Part shown: positions 50,791-62,122 of the stretch, piece after piece | How the letters are laid out: each line of letters begins with the position of its first letter | Position numbering within the stretch: position 1 is the stretch's first letter | DNA from: Cepaea nemoralis | Lineage: Eukaryota > Mollusca > Gastropoda > Stylommatophora > Helicidae | DNA length: 64,000 nucleotides | Direction: 5' to 3' | Assembly: GCA_014155875.1 (NCBI GenBank) | Contig: JACEFZ010024509.1 | Span: forward strand, 621,001-685,000 | Program-made: the position numbers and the translations under genes | Notes under the pieces: generated by a model | Told to the model about the DNA's origin: nothing | What the model saw: only the letters and a program-made list of their open reading frames with translations | Database searches by the model: none

Positions 50791-53758
50791 CTGTTCTCAA
50801 TCTGAAAGGTAAACGAATGTTGGGCAATTTAAGGATGAGATTAGGTGTATTCTTATCAGAAAAGTGTGCCAAAACTTTATCAAATGCATTTCGTAGGCAT
50901 TCATCGTTTACAACTTTTTCGGGTTTATTCTTGGTTAGTAAGTTAGAAAAAACCTCAGTCAGTTCTGAAAAATCAGGAATAAAGTTCCTGTAATAATTAA
51001 TAAGTCCCAATAAACTGCGGACTTGTTTCTTATTTGTTGGAAGTGACAGTTTTAGAATTTTCGAGACAATTTTGTTGTCTGTCATGACAAAGCCATTGGA
51101 TATTCTGTACCCCAAAAATGATATCTCTTGGTAAGCCATGCTCACCTTTGAAGGCTTCACTGTCAGTCCGTGCTGTCTGATACGTTCTAGTGTCTGTTCC
51201 AGTATCTTTATATGTTCCGTCATTGTCTCTGTATGGACACAGATGTCGTCAATATAGGAAACTATATTAGGAATGTCAGATAGGAGGAGTCGTGTCATGC
51301 GTACAAATGTGGCTGGGGCATTGACTAGCCCAAATGGAAGTTTGCACCATTCGTACAGTCCCCAAGGCGTGGCGAAAGCTGTTAGATGTCTGCTGTCTTC
51401 ATGTACAGCAATCTGCCAGTAACCTTTAGCCATGTCAAGGGTCGTGAAGAACTTAGCGTCAGTCAGTTCTGTCAGAAGATCGTCCGTATTTGCCATTGGT
51501 TCAAGATCTAAAACAGTTATTTTGTTCAGTTTTCTGTAATCTATGCAAAGTCGTATTGTGTTGTCCTTTTTCCGTACAATGACCATGGGTGAAGAGAAGT
51601 CTGATAGGGATCGTCTGATGATGTTGTTTTTTTCTAAGTTAATGATTTCCTGATGTAGTTGTTCCTTGTAATGTAATGGTATGGTGTATGGTCTGCATCT
51701 TATGGGTGTGTTTGATGTAAGTGTGATGTGATGCTGTACTAACTCTGTTTGTCCTGGGTTGTCTGAAAAGATGGTGTTGTACTCTTGTATCAACTGTTTG
51801 CAACTGTTTGTCTCTGCTTGACTTAGGTTTGGATTGATCTTGATCTCCTTCAAGCAGTTTGTCGTGTCTAATGTAGGTGTTGGAATCTCGTCGCTAGAAT
51901 CGTCATCTTCGTGATCTATTATCACGGTGCAAGCTGTCGTATCGTCTTGTTCGTTGTCTCTGTTGAAGTATGGTCTTAGCATATTGATGTGAAATATTTT
52001 GTGTTTGTCTTTTATCAGGATTTCGTAGTCAACAGGAGAGATTTGTCTTGTCACTTTAAAAGGTCCCTGCCAAGAATCTGTCAGTAGCTGTCTGTCACTA
52101 GGTAGTAGTAGTAGAACGTCCTGTCCAGCTGTCAATGTTATAGTCCTGTTACCTTTGTCTGCGTATTGTCTGTAAGTAGCACCAGATAGTTTTAGTGCAC
52201 TTTTAGCAATTTCACATGATTTCATTATCCTTTCACGCAATGATGTTACATACACAAATGATGATATGGGTTTCAATACTGGAGTGGACTCAGTTAACAT
52301 TTGGTGATAAATTGTTAATGGGCCGCGTGGTTTGGCACCATAGATGAGTTCAAAAGGAGAGAAACCGGTACTAGAATGTGGTACCTCGCGATAAGCAAAA
52401 AGGACAGCTGGTAAGTATAGATCCCAGTTATTGGGGTGATCTTGAGTTACTTTGGCTAGCATGTGCTTCAGATCCCCATTAAGCTTTTCTATTATCCCGC
52501 TCGAGTGAGGATGATAGGGGCTATTGAAGACTTGCTTCACTCCTAACATTTTAGTGAAAGCTTGAGTGGATGCGGCGATAAATTGAGTGCCTCTATCAGA
52601 CTGGATAGTATCTGGAAACCCAATTCGGGAGAAAATATGGAAGAACACTTCCATGATATCGTTGGCAGTAATGTTCTTTAACGGAATCGCTTCTGGCCAG
52701 CGACTACATTGATCAATAATTGTTAGTATATATTTATTCCCTCTAGTAGTTGTATGACTAAGAGGGCCCACAATGTCAACTGATAATTTTTCAAAAGGTC
52801 GACTGGCTAAGTCAGTGACTTGTAACTTTGCCTGTGGGTGTTTACCTTTCTTTACCAGTTTCTGGCATGTATCACAACTTCTGCAATATGTTTTTATGTC
52901 ATTACAGAATTTTGGCCAATGAAACTGTGTCAATAGTCTTGACCTGGTTTTAACATATGCCATATGACCTGCAAAAGGTATATCGTGAGCAAGATGTAAA
53001 GCTTGCTTGCGATAAGTAGTTGGTAACACAGTTTGCTTTGTTGTAACGTCACCTTTGGTGTAGTACCTGGTGAGTATATCATTGTATAAAGCAAAATGCC
53101 ATTTAGCATTTTTCGTTACTCTTGGCTTTTTGCCGATCAGGTCAAAATACTTTGACAGTGAAGGATCAGCTTTTTGAGCTGTTATGAATGTTTCCTTCAT
53201 CGAGTCACTAGGTGGTACTTCTGGGCTAAGCATTTGAATAGCCTCAGTTTGGTTACTATCATCTTGCACTCTAGCAGTAGCTCTTGTTACTGCGTTCACA
53301 CACTCAATGACATCAGATGATGATGGAATGATATCGTCAATGATGTGATGAGAACTTAGTGCTGCGTTAGCTAACATACATTCAACTGGTGATATGACAT
53401 TTTCAATGACATTTGGTGGTGATGTGTTATCATTAATACATAGTGATGTTATGTCATGGTTATGATGTTTGTCATTCACTTCCGGTAAATTTCCGATGAT
53501 TATATCGCACACTGGGTTTGTAAGTGCTGCGACTTTTACTTTCCCGGTGAGGAATGGTGTTTCGATGTATGCCCAAGCTAATGGATATTTTTCAATATTG
53601 CCTGAAAATGTTCTACATGTGATGTGTCTACCTGTGTAGTCTGTAGGTGTTATGAATGTTGTTTTCAGGCCAATAAGTGTACTCCCGGTGTCGCGAAGTA
53701 CTGTAGCGAACTTGCCATTAACATACCCGTGATAGATGTCTAACTTTGCCTTTTGAGT
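50591..53758 (-). CDS. pol: Gmr1-like pol: protease, integrase, reverse transcriptase
   Basis: The frame is open from 53758 to a premature stop at 50591. Protease comes first: FATVLRDTGSTLIGLKT with the DTG active site (about 53690-53630). Counting from 53512, an HHCC zinc-binding motif spans residues 176-216. The integrase core has D246 (SVDIVGPL), D306 (SDRGTQF) and E342 (IIEKLNG), 35 residues apart for the last pair, and a GPF...HINMLRPY tail near 482-515. RT follows with LCIDYRKLN, LPFGLVNAPATF and catalytic YIDD at 753-756. RNase H begins in this frame and is then lost by the break near 50765. Role: cDNA synthesis and integration. The integrase-before-RT order defines the Gmr1 group. No ATG is needed if it is translated by frameshifting from gag. 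Confidence 0.9.
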   Translation of the reverse strand, partial: TQKAKLDIYHGYVNGKFATVLRDTGSTLIGLKTTFITPTDYTGRHITCRTFSGNIEKYPLAWAYIETPFLTGKVKVAALTNPVCDIIIGNLPEVNDKHHNHDITSLCINDNTSPPNVIENVISPVECMLANAALSSHHIIDDIIPSSSDVIECVNAVTRATARVQDDSNQTEAIQMLSPEVPPSDSMKETFITAQKADPSLSKYFDLIGKKPRVTKNAKWHFALYNDILTRYYTKGDVTTKQTVLPTTYRKQALHLAHDIPFAGHMAYVKTRSRLLTQFHWPKFCNDIKTYCRSCDTCQKLVKKGKHPQAKLQVTDLASRPFEKLSVDIVGPLSHTTTRGNKYILTIIDQCSRWPEAIPLKNITANDIMEVFFHIFSRIGFPDTIQSDRGTQFIAASTQAFTKMLGVKQVFNSPYHPHSSGIIEKLNGDLKHMLAKVTQDHPNNWDLYLPAVLFAYREVPHSSTGFSPFELIYGAKPRGPLTIYHQMLTESTPVLKPISSFVYVTSLRERIMKSCEIAKSALKLSGATYRQYADKGNRTITLTAGQDVLLLLPSDRQLLTDSWQGPFKVTRQISPVDYEILIKDKHKIFHINMLRPYFNRDNEQDDTTACTVIIDHEDDDSSDEIPTPTLDTTNCLKEIKINPNLSQAETNSCKQLIQEYNTIFSDNPGQTELVQHHITLTSNTPIRCRPYTIPLHYKEQLHQEIINLEKNNIIRRSLSDFSSPMVIVRKKDNTIRLCIDYRKLNKITVLDLEPMANTDDLLTELTDAKFFTTLDMAKGYWQIAVHEDSRHLTAFATPWGLYEWCKLPFGLVNAPATFVRMTRLLLSDIPNIVSYIDDICVHTETMTEHIKILEQTLERIRQHGLTVKPSKVSMAYQEISFLGYRISNGFVMTDNKIVSKILKLSLPTNKKQVRSLLGLINYYRNFIPDFSELTEVFSNLLTKNKPEKVVNDECLRNAFDKVLAHFSDKNTPNLILKLPNIRLPFRLRTDASSIAIGAGPFAGIQRHPASRLFSIKKTKTPRAGLVHSAIRGIGLSRKCNKAVQISSRTSLYHRN

Positions 53759-55190
53759 CTATTACTAAGTTACCTTCCTCATTAGCAATAGGGATGGCGT
53801 GCCCGCATGTTAAGATACCATTTTCAAAGAAGGTATTACAGACAGTGCATGTGTTGGAACTAAATACGTCACAAGCCTGTGCTGCATGTACAGGATGTTT
53901 TTCTGTATTTTCGTCTTCTGACGCTGAACTATCGAACAAGGCGGCATTGGCTTTGTTGGTCATATGCCTGCCTTTACAATCCATGCGATGGTGACCGTAC
54001 GCCTTGCAGAGAAAACATTTACGTAAGCTTTTGAACGATTTACGTTCTCTGTCTTGTCTGTTTACCATATTTTGCAAGTATGTTTGGTACCCTGGGTTTT
54101 TATCGCACATCTCGTTCAAATAATGAGACATTTTACAATGGACACAATGTCTGAACTTTTCAGAGGTAGGCCTGTTTGGTTTTTGCCTACTATAGTTTTT
54201 CTCATAGTTGGCAGCGGCTACCCAGTTACTGTCAGTAGCTTCAGTGGCAAAACATTGTTTATTTGCCGTATAATAGGCCGACCCACGTCTTTCCATTTCT
54301 TCCACACATGTGCATTCATTCTCCTGCAAGAACTTAGAAAAAGATGTTGGGATAGAAGAAATAACTTTATCTCGAATAATGAGATCTTCTAATTTATCAT
54401 AATTTTTGTTAATTTTGGCTGATGAAGTCCATTTGCTGAAAATGTCTCGGACTAAACAGAGGTAGTCAGAGAACGTTTGAGTTGATTTTGGACTCAGTTT
54501 ACTGAATTGTTCTCTGTACCCTGCTTCATCTAGCATGAAATGTGCCATTATTTTAGATTTAATGTAATGGTACTCTTTTCTGAGGTCTTTGGGGATGGTT
54601 TCAATGACTTTCAAAGGTTCCCCAGAAAGACTTCTCATATATAAAATATTCCATTCCGAAAGTGGAACTTGGTAATGTTCCATTAATGTCTCAAAATTTT
54701 GGGTAAAGGCTGCTATGCAGTCACCCGAGGTATAGTTACGAACGATACCTTGGTACTTTTTATACTGGTTTTCTTTTTCCAGTCTTTCAGATTTCTTTGA
54801 CTCTTTATTCATTGCAGTCTCAGTGTCCAGTTGTTTCATTTTCAACTGTAGTTCAAGTTCTTCTCTCTTACTCTGAGCTGCTATTTCTGCTTTCTTAAGT
54901 TCACTGTCTATCTCAGCTTGCTTTGTCTTTGCAGCCATTTCTACTTCGGCTTGCTTTAATGCTGTTTCAGCCTCTATTTGCTTGGCAGCTTTTTCAATCT
55001 CTGCCTGTTTTAAGGCTGTTTCTGCCTCAGCTTGTTTTGCAGTCATTTCTGCTTGTTTTAGAGCTCTTTCAGCTGCTCTATCTTCGCGTTCACAGTATTC
55101 AGCGTATTTCTTCTCACTCCATTGTGTTAATTCATCACCTTCTAACTTCAATTTCAAACCCATATCGATGAAATCAAATAATGACGACAT
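53718..55190 (-). CDS. gag: Gmr1-like gag
   Basis: 490 residues from the ATG at 55190. Residues about 30-140 are a long Ala/Lys/Glu/Gln coiled coil (repeats like ALKQAEIEKAAKQIEAETAL). 140-330 is capsid-like, with the EPLKVIETIPKDLRKEYHYI region shared with the decayed gag at 38719. Two zinc-binding clusters follow, CVHCKMSHYLNEMC and CFLCKAYGHHRMDC, then an acidic linker and a further Cys-rich segment (CTVCNTFFENGILTCGH). Gag packages element RNA into particles. The stop at 53718 overlaps the pol frame by about 40 nt, with pol in the +1 frame. The frame is intact. Confidence 0.9.
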   Translation of the reverse strand: MSSLFDFIDMGLKLKLEGDELTQWSEKKYAEYCEREDRAAERALKQAEMTAKQAEAETALKQAEIEKAAKQIEAETALKQAEVEMAAKTKQAEIDSELKKAEIAAQSKREELELQLKMKQLDTETAMNKESKKSERLEKENQYKKYQGIVRNYTSGDCIAAFTQNFETLMEHYQVPLSEWNILYMRSLSGEPLKVIETIPKDLRKEYHYIKSKIMAHFMLDEAGYREQFSKLSPKSTQTFSDYLCLVRDIFSKWTSSAKINKNYDKLEDLIIRDKVISSIPTSFSKFLQENECTCVEEMERRGSAYYTANKQCFATEATDSNWVAAANYEKNYSRQKPNRPTSEKFRHCVHCKMSHYLNEMCDKNPGYQTYLQNMVNRQDRERKSFKSLRKCFLCKAYGHHRMDCKGRHMTNKANAALFDSSASEDENTEKHPVHAAQACDVFSSNTCTVCNTFFENGILTCGHAIPIANEEGNLVIDSKGKVRHLSRVC

Positions 55191-56024
55191 GATGGGGAAA
55201 ATACGTCAATGAAAATCAATCACACAAAATATGTTGTAAATGGTTAGTAGAAAAACAATTTACAATTGATATGACTATACGATGCGTGCCCACTAATGCA
55301 TACGTAAAGTTAAAGTGAAGAAAAATATACTCAAGTGCCCTTGGATATGGTGACGAAAGGTTGGGCAATCGGGCTAGAAAAACTGTAAGGTCGTACTTCG
55401 GAATCACTAATGACCTCTACGGCAGGGTTATGGATGGTACGCAAAAACCTGCTTTGTTTTGGAGAGAAATAAGTTAGCGTGTGTTTGTTGGTGTGTGCCT
55501 GTAAGTCACTAAGTGTTGATTTGGTTTGGATGGCGTTGAGTATAATTGTATGTCGTAAATTTGTCGTCAACAGTGTTTCTTTCAACAGAAGTTACACTCT
55601 TTCCAAAACTCTTTGCGTTCCACAAACTCAATACACAACAACAATCTATCTGTATTTGAACACTCAATAACATTGATGACACATCACTTACATCAAGATG
55701 ACATTCAGTAAGGACAAAGACATCAAGTTTACAAGATGGCGACAAGGTCAAAATGGTGGCAAAATCACAAGGTTGACAAGGTCAAACGGTGACAAGTTTC
55801 ACGAATTACAAATGTTTTACACGTTTACAGGATCAAACAATATGTACTGTACATTTACTAATGATATTAAACATATTTAGACAATGTAGTAATGGATCAC
55901 ACTGAGACTTTTCCGATCACATGTACATCACTATAACCTTGACAAATTTTACAAGTACAAGAATTATAGTTTTAAATCACAAAGACGAACAACACACGTC
56001 TAAATATATTAGGTTCTTAAATAA

Positions 56025-56036
56025 TGACGAGCCCCC
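56025..56036 (-). promoter_or_regulatory. Primer-binding site, tRNA-Pro type
   Basis: On the minus strand TGGGGGCTCGTC lies 11 nt after the 5' LTR. It matches the first 12 bases of the proline-tRNA primer site known from retroviruses; the rest differs. The gag leader runs from here to 55191. Confidence 0.75.
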
Positions 56037-56047
56037 ACGTCCACACA

Positions 56048-56490
56048 TGTCAGGATCTTCTATTAGGCTCGTTGGCTAACACATGTGAGACAGTACAAGT
56101 ACAAACGTAATTCGACGTAAGACACAGCAACAAGTTCTATGGATTTATTACCACATTAAATACATAACAATTAGTTACAGCAATGTACAACAGATAACTC
56201 ACAACCACAAAACAGCTCATAGGTCTAACGCTCACGATATCAGTCGTTCAGCTCACAACCACGGAGATTCACACAAAACGCCTTGCTCTCGACACACACG
56301 TCCGTTCAGATGTCCAGTCCCAGCTTGGTCTGAGATTAACACACACTGCCCACTGCCTCTCGTGGGGTCACGTGGCTTTGCGTGCGTCTGTCGTCAGCGC
56401 TGGTCGCGCTGTCAGGTAAGAATCTCGCCAGCCGACAACTCTTGTCCGCCGGGGGCCGTAACGATGTTGCTGCACACTTAGGCTCTGACA
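56048..56490 (-). repeat. 5' LTR of the Gmr1-like element
   Basis: 443 bp and the same as the 3' LTR except for the one noted site. It holds the promoter for the element by analogy; no core promoter was resolved. Confidence 0.95.
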
Positions 56491-56495
56491 CTAGG

Positions 56496-58060
<1,565 letters not shown>

Positions 58061-58158
58061 AATATGAAAGTTAACTATCTACCTGCGAGAGTTATTTTTC
58101 CGTTGTGTAGTGACTTTAATTGTGTAGTATATATTATTTGATATATATTGTATGACAT

Positions 58159-58345
58159 TTGTTTTGTTCCATGTTATTAACAACCAGACACAGACTTCAA
58201 ACTCTAAATTCACACAGTTTACTTCAACTTCACATTGATAACATACCAGTAGAAAGTGTAACTGAGCACAACGAATTAGGCCTCATTATTGATAGAAAGT
58301 TAACCTTTAATTCCGATGTTCAAGCGCTCGTTAAACAAACAGCGA
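58159..58345 (+). pseudogene. LINE RT thumb-region fragment
   Basis: TTRHRLQTLNSHSLLQLHID, then VTEHNELGLIIDRKLTFNSD, the conserved segment after the catalytic motif in CR1/L2-like LINE RTs. About 60 codons, no tail. Possibly the same family as 47070-47960. Confidence 0.75.
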
Positions 58346-58796
58346 GAACAGATTACCAACGGCAGGACAGAATGTGTGCGACCACGGACGGAGACAGACG
58401 GATTGAGATTAGACGGAGCTGGACGATAGAACGATAGTGCTTGACGAATAGATGTGACTGGCGTGTGTGACTGTTCCGTTGGCTAAGCTGTGAAATGCTT
58501 GCAAGACGGGAGAATGGACTGATTGTTCGAGAGACGAGCGTTTGTATATAAATATTGGCGTCTAAAACAGACCTAGTGTTTGACGGTCTGTTAGTTAGTT
58601 AGTTAGTGTGTAGTATCGGTGTGAATTGTGTAGTGAACGAACGAGTGGTGAGATGGCTCTTTAACACATTATACTGAAATAAAGAAGGTACAGGAAGTAT
58701 TTCCTGCCAGTCTTCGAGTAATTTCTAATAATAATACTTATCGGTCGGAAGCCAGTGTGTGAGAGGAAGAAGCGAGCCAAGTTTCTGGGAAAATGA
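58346..58796 (+). other. Possible solo LTR
   Basis: Contains TATATAAATATT (about 58545) and AATAAAGAAGG (about 58677), spaced as a promoter and polyadenylation signal would be in an LTR, but no pair, termini or target duplication were found. Confidence 0.3.
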
Positions 58797-59098
58797 GTTA
58801 CTTACCTTTCAGAAAACTCTATTAGCACATAACATGATACAGGCACTTATTTCTGCGTATTCACTGATTGTGATTGTCACTTTATAACAATCTTTCACAG
58901 GCAACGTTGACGAACCGGTTGACTGGCTGTAGGTGCTTTCAGTTGTATAATATATTCTGCGCAGGGTTGCCACTTTTGTTTTGGGTATCTAGAAACGGCC
59001 CAAATAAATATCCATAAATATCTAGATTTCGTTGGAAAGTATCTAGGAAAAATATCGAGATTGAGAAAGTAAGAAATTACATATGTATTGATGTGACT

Positions 59099-59345
59099 GC
59101 CGCTCTCCCTGGCGAAAAGTTTACGGTTGTCGCCGTAATCCCGTATATTCTCGTGAGTAACGCAGCTGCGCCCGAACCGACAGCGGTTCGAGCCGCGCTG
59201 GTAACTTACAGGGGTATGTGAGCCGGTCGCTCAGAAAGCAATGGCAAACTACTGAGCGTAATCTTGCCTTGTACATCAACAGCAGCTGAAAAATTCTGAT
59301 GTTGACTGCACCATCCTGTAAGGGATATGCAACATTAAAAAGAAA
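59099..59345 (+). mobile_element. tRNA-derived SINE (family S) in hAT
   Basis: 247 bp with perfect 12-bp target duplication ATTGATGTGACT (59087-59098, 59346-59357). B box GCGGTTCGAGCCG; body CTCAGAAAGCAATGGCAAAC; short A-rich tail. Among the better preserved copies. Confidence 0.92.
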
Positions 59346-59463
59346 ATTGATGTGACTTACCTTCATGTCCTCATCTTCACTGATGCCTGTCTCAGAGGAT
59401 AAACTTAGCTTGGATGATGAAGTTGAAGCTTCTTATTCAAAATGACTCTGGTATGCTTTAGCT

Positions 59464-59918
59464 CAGTGGTTCTCAACCTTTTTTGGTCCGTTCCCCCCTT
59501 CACCATATTTTTAGGACGTCATTCCCCCCTCACCATATTTTTAGGACATCATTCCCCCCCCCCTACCATATTTTTAGAATGTCATTTCCCCCCCCCCCCT
59601 TTTGTATTTCCTCCCTAAAAATGTCCCCCTGCCCCTACACAGTATACGTAATAATTGAAGCTAAATTTAATAGCACATACTAAAACAAGTCTAGACATCT
59701 ACATAAAATGTGATTTGCGGATCTACTTACGTTATAAAATGAATTTCAGAAGAGTGATGCGTACAGAAGCGTAAAGTATGAAAGGAAAAACAAGATCAAG
59801 TAATCGGTTCTTGTATTAACGCGATCTTGAAATAATCTTCATTCCCCCCCCCCCCCTGGAAACCCCAAAATTCCCCCCTGGGGGGGGGGGGGAATTCCCC
59901 ACTGGTTGAGAACCACTG
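59464..59918. mobile_element. hAT MITE 2
   Basis: Ends CAGTGGTTCTCAACC and GGTTGAGAACCACTG; internal poly-C/poly-G and homology to MITE 1 (for example AGTAATCGGTTCTTGTATTA). Flanks CTTTAGCT and CTTAGCTG are an imperfect target duplication. It sits inside the hAT element. Confidence 0.88.
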
Positions 59919-59924
59919 CTTAGC

Positions 59925-61211
59925 TGTTCCAATTTCTTTTATTACACGATCAGGGAGCTGATAAGTTGAACAGCATTTTCCTGCTCTCATCAGGCCAAAT
60001 CTTATTGTCAATATAGCATTTAAGAGATCAAGTTTCATCCTGTTTCTTAGTTTACATTTTGTATAATTCACAGTACTGAAAACTCTTTCCACATCAGCAT
60101 TTGAATGGGGTAGTATCACGGCAGACATCGCACATTCAAAGAGCTCACGGAATGGACTGTTATCTGAGACATCTTTAAATTGTCTTACTTCACTCCAAAA
60201 GGCTTCAGTTTCTGGTTTTTTTTATCCAGTCAACCAAATTTATTTTTGTTAACTAATATTCTGCTTCCGCCACACTATTATCAGTAGCCCCTAAAAATTT
60301 AATAACTTGACAATATTTAGGTATGTCCTTTATTGGCTGAGGTATGTTGTTAATAGAAAAGAGTGAAATATTTTTCAATACATCTAAATTTTCAGGAAGT
60401 CTCTGCTTCAGTTGATCGAATAATGAGAATAGAAAATCTTGACAGCGCTTTCTTAAGTTGTTCTCTTCATTTTCTGTTAACAGTTCTTTTGTTTTTAAAC
60501 CATCAATTTTTGATTCGATTTGGTATCCCAGGTATTGCTTGGGAGCCAAATAGCTCTCTATAGTGCAAGTGAACAAGTCAGCTTTACATGTTGGCAATAT
60601 AAGTCTTTTACCAATTGAGTGAAATAGCAAATTGAGGTCGTCAAGTAATTTAACTTTATCAACATTGTGAGATTCAAATAGTTTATTAACTTTTTGCACT
60701 TCACTTAAAATGGGTTGTGAAAAGAGAAGGAATGCCAAATTTTTTTCATCACTGTACATTCCATATAGTATTTCAGCTGTGTAGCACTTTTCACTTTGTC
60801 TTGTTATTTCGAAGTGTGTCTTCAATTCCAACCATCGGTTCACAATTACTTCAACAGCTGGTTGAATTGATAACCATCTAGTTTTGCAATATGACATAAT
60901 TTTCAGTGGTGAGGAACTATCATTTAATACTTTATATAAATTATTATATTGCTGTTGTCTGACAGATGATTTGGAGAACCAGTTATGTGTTTCAGCAATA
61001 AGGAATTCCAAATTCCTTGGTAAACATTCTGACTGATGAGGCATGTTATAATGCTAGCTGCAAGGAATGGACACGCACATTTTATGAGAATTAAAGATGG
61101 GATATCTTCCTTCAATTTTGCATACACGCCATGGTTGATACCGACCATTACCGATGCATTATCGGTTCCAATTGCAGCCAAATTCTTTAAGTTTAAATGT
61201 TTACTGACCAA
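59925..61211 (-). pseudogene. hAT transposase, broken
   Basis: From the N-terminal side: AAIGTDNASVMVGINHGVYA (61211-61045), a frame change, then a 263-codon frame (61044-60253) covering the helical insertion region, including MSYCKTRWLSIQPAVEVIVN. After a further break the C-terminal dimerisation block follows (HSNADVERVFSTVNYTKCKL, 60128-59940). The order and the SNADVERVFS motif are diagnostic of hAT transposases. The N-terminal zinc-finger region is missing and at least two breaks disable it. Confidence 0.85.
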
Positions 61212-61613
61212 AAGTTTCTTCAGTGCCCTTATGCGCCCTTTTACTCATTACCGGTGGGGGGGGGGGGGGGGGGGTTGCCAGATTGTTAAGCGTTGACCCA
61301 TGTCAGTTCAAAGTTTAAATAATGGCAATTACCATAATTTACGCGCGTCCAGACCAAACATAAAATGGGTAAATGACACCGAAAGAAAAGTAAAATCTAG
61401 AAAGTATTCAAAATATTCGACTCCAAATGAAAAGTATCTAGAATTGCATCCAGCATCCAAACGTCAGAAAACAGTATCTAGACGCCAGCAAAAACCTCTA
61501 GATCTGGATATAAAATATCTAGAATGGCACCTATGATTCTGCGTTTGTGACGTGTTATCGATTGGCAATACTCTGTAACCAATTAGAATAATAGTTTCAG
61601 TTTCATTCTAACC

Positions 61614-62122
61614 CAGTGTTTCCCAACCTTTTTTGTACCATGCCCCACTTAAGCCTTTCTAAAATACATATTGCCCCCCTCCCCCGCCCCATGCCCCCCC
61701 CCCCCCTCAACAAATACATTATTTTTAATATTCAAAAATTGAAATGTTCACTAAAGAAACTTGAATGATAGGTTTTAGGAAGAAATCACTAGGTAATTAT
61801 TGAGCAAACACAGTAAGTAAATTTTCAAAACATATAATGGAGAACTGAAATTCAAGTACAAAATAATTTTAATGAAAGATTTTTCTATATTATTTTAATT
61901 ATTAGTAATTATTTATTATTCAAATTTAGTGAGATCCTTGCGCTTGATGCTTGCTGCAAAGAGATCTTATGTCAGGTTCCAATTTAGTTAACTTCAGTCT
62001 CAAGTCTCCCCGTTTTGTTATATTCAGCCGATTTCTTCCATTTTCGAATAGCCCCCCATAACAGTCAAATTGGCCCCCCCCCCCCCCCCTGTGGGACGTG
62101 GGCCCCACGTTGGGAAACACTG
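61614..62122. mobile_element. hAT MITE 3
   Basis: Ends CAGTGTTTCCCAACCTTTT and GTTGGGAAACACTG, with perfect 8-bp duplication TTCTAACC (61606-61613, 62123-62130). Related in its tips to MITEs 1 and 2 but a distinct family. Copy A of the duplication has the empty site. Confidence 0.92.

Larger units (their letters stand above)
48599..56490 (-). mobile_element. Full-length Gmr1-like LTR retrotransposon (7,892 bp)
   Basis: Two 443-bp LTRs (48599-49041, 56048-56490), a perfect 5-bp target duplication CTAGG (48594-48598, 56491-56495), a proline-type primer site, gag and a pol frame ordered protease, integrase, RT, RNase H. The RT, RNase H and GPF-type integrase tail are Ty3/gypsy in character, but integrase precedes RT, as in Ty1/copia and in the Gmr1 group of gypsy elements. 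No envelope gene is seen: 49042-50418 has no credible frame. One difference between the LTRs was noticed, so the insertion is very recent. It interrupts an annexin pseudogene. Confidence 0.93.
58962..61535 (-). mobile_element. hAT DNA transposon, 2,574 bp, with nested insertions
   Basis: Inverted tips CAGGGTTGCCACTTTT and, complementing the right end, CATAGGTGCCATTCTA; perfect 8-bp target duplication ATTCTGCG (58954-58961, 61536-61543). Subterminal TATCTAGAA motifs recur at both ends, as expected for hAT transposase binding sites. It holds a broken transposase, a SINE and a MITE. Confidence 0.9.
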
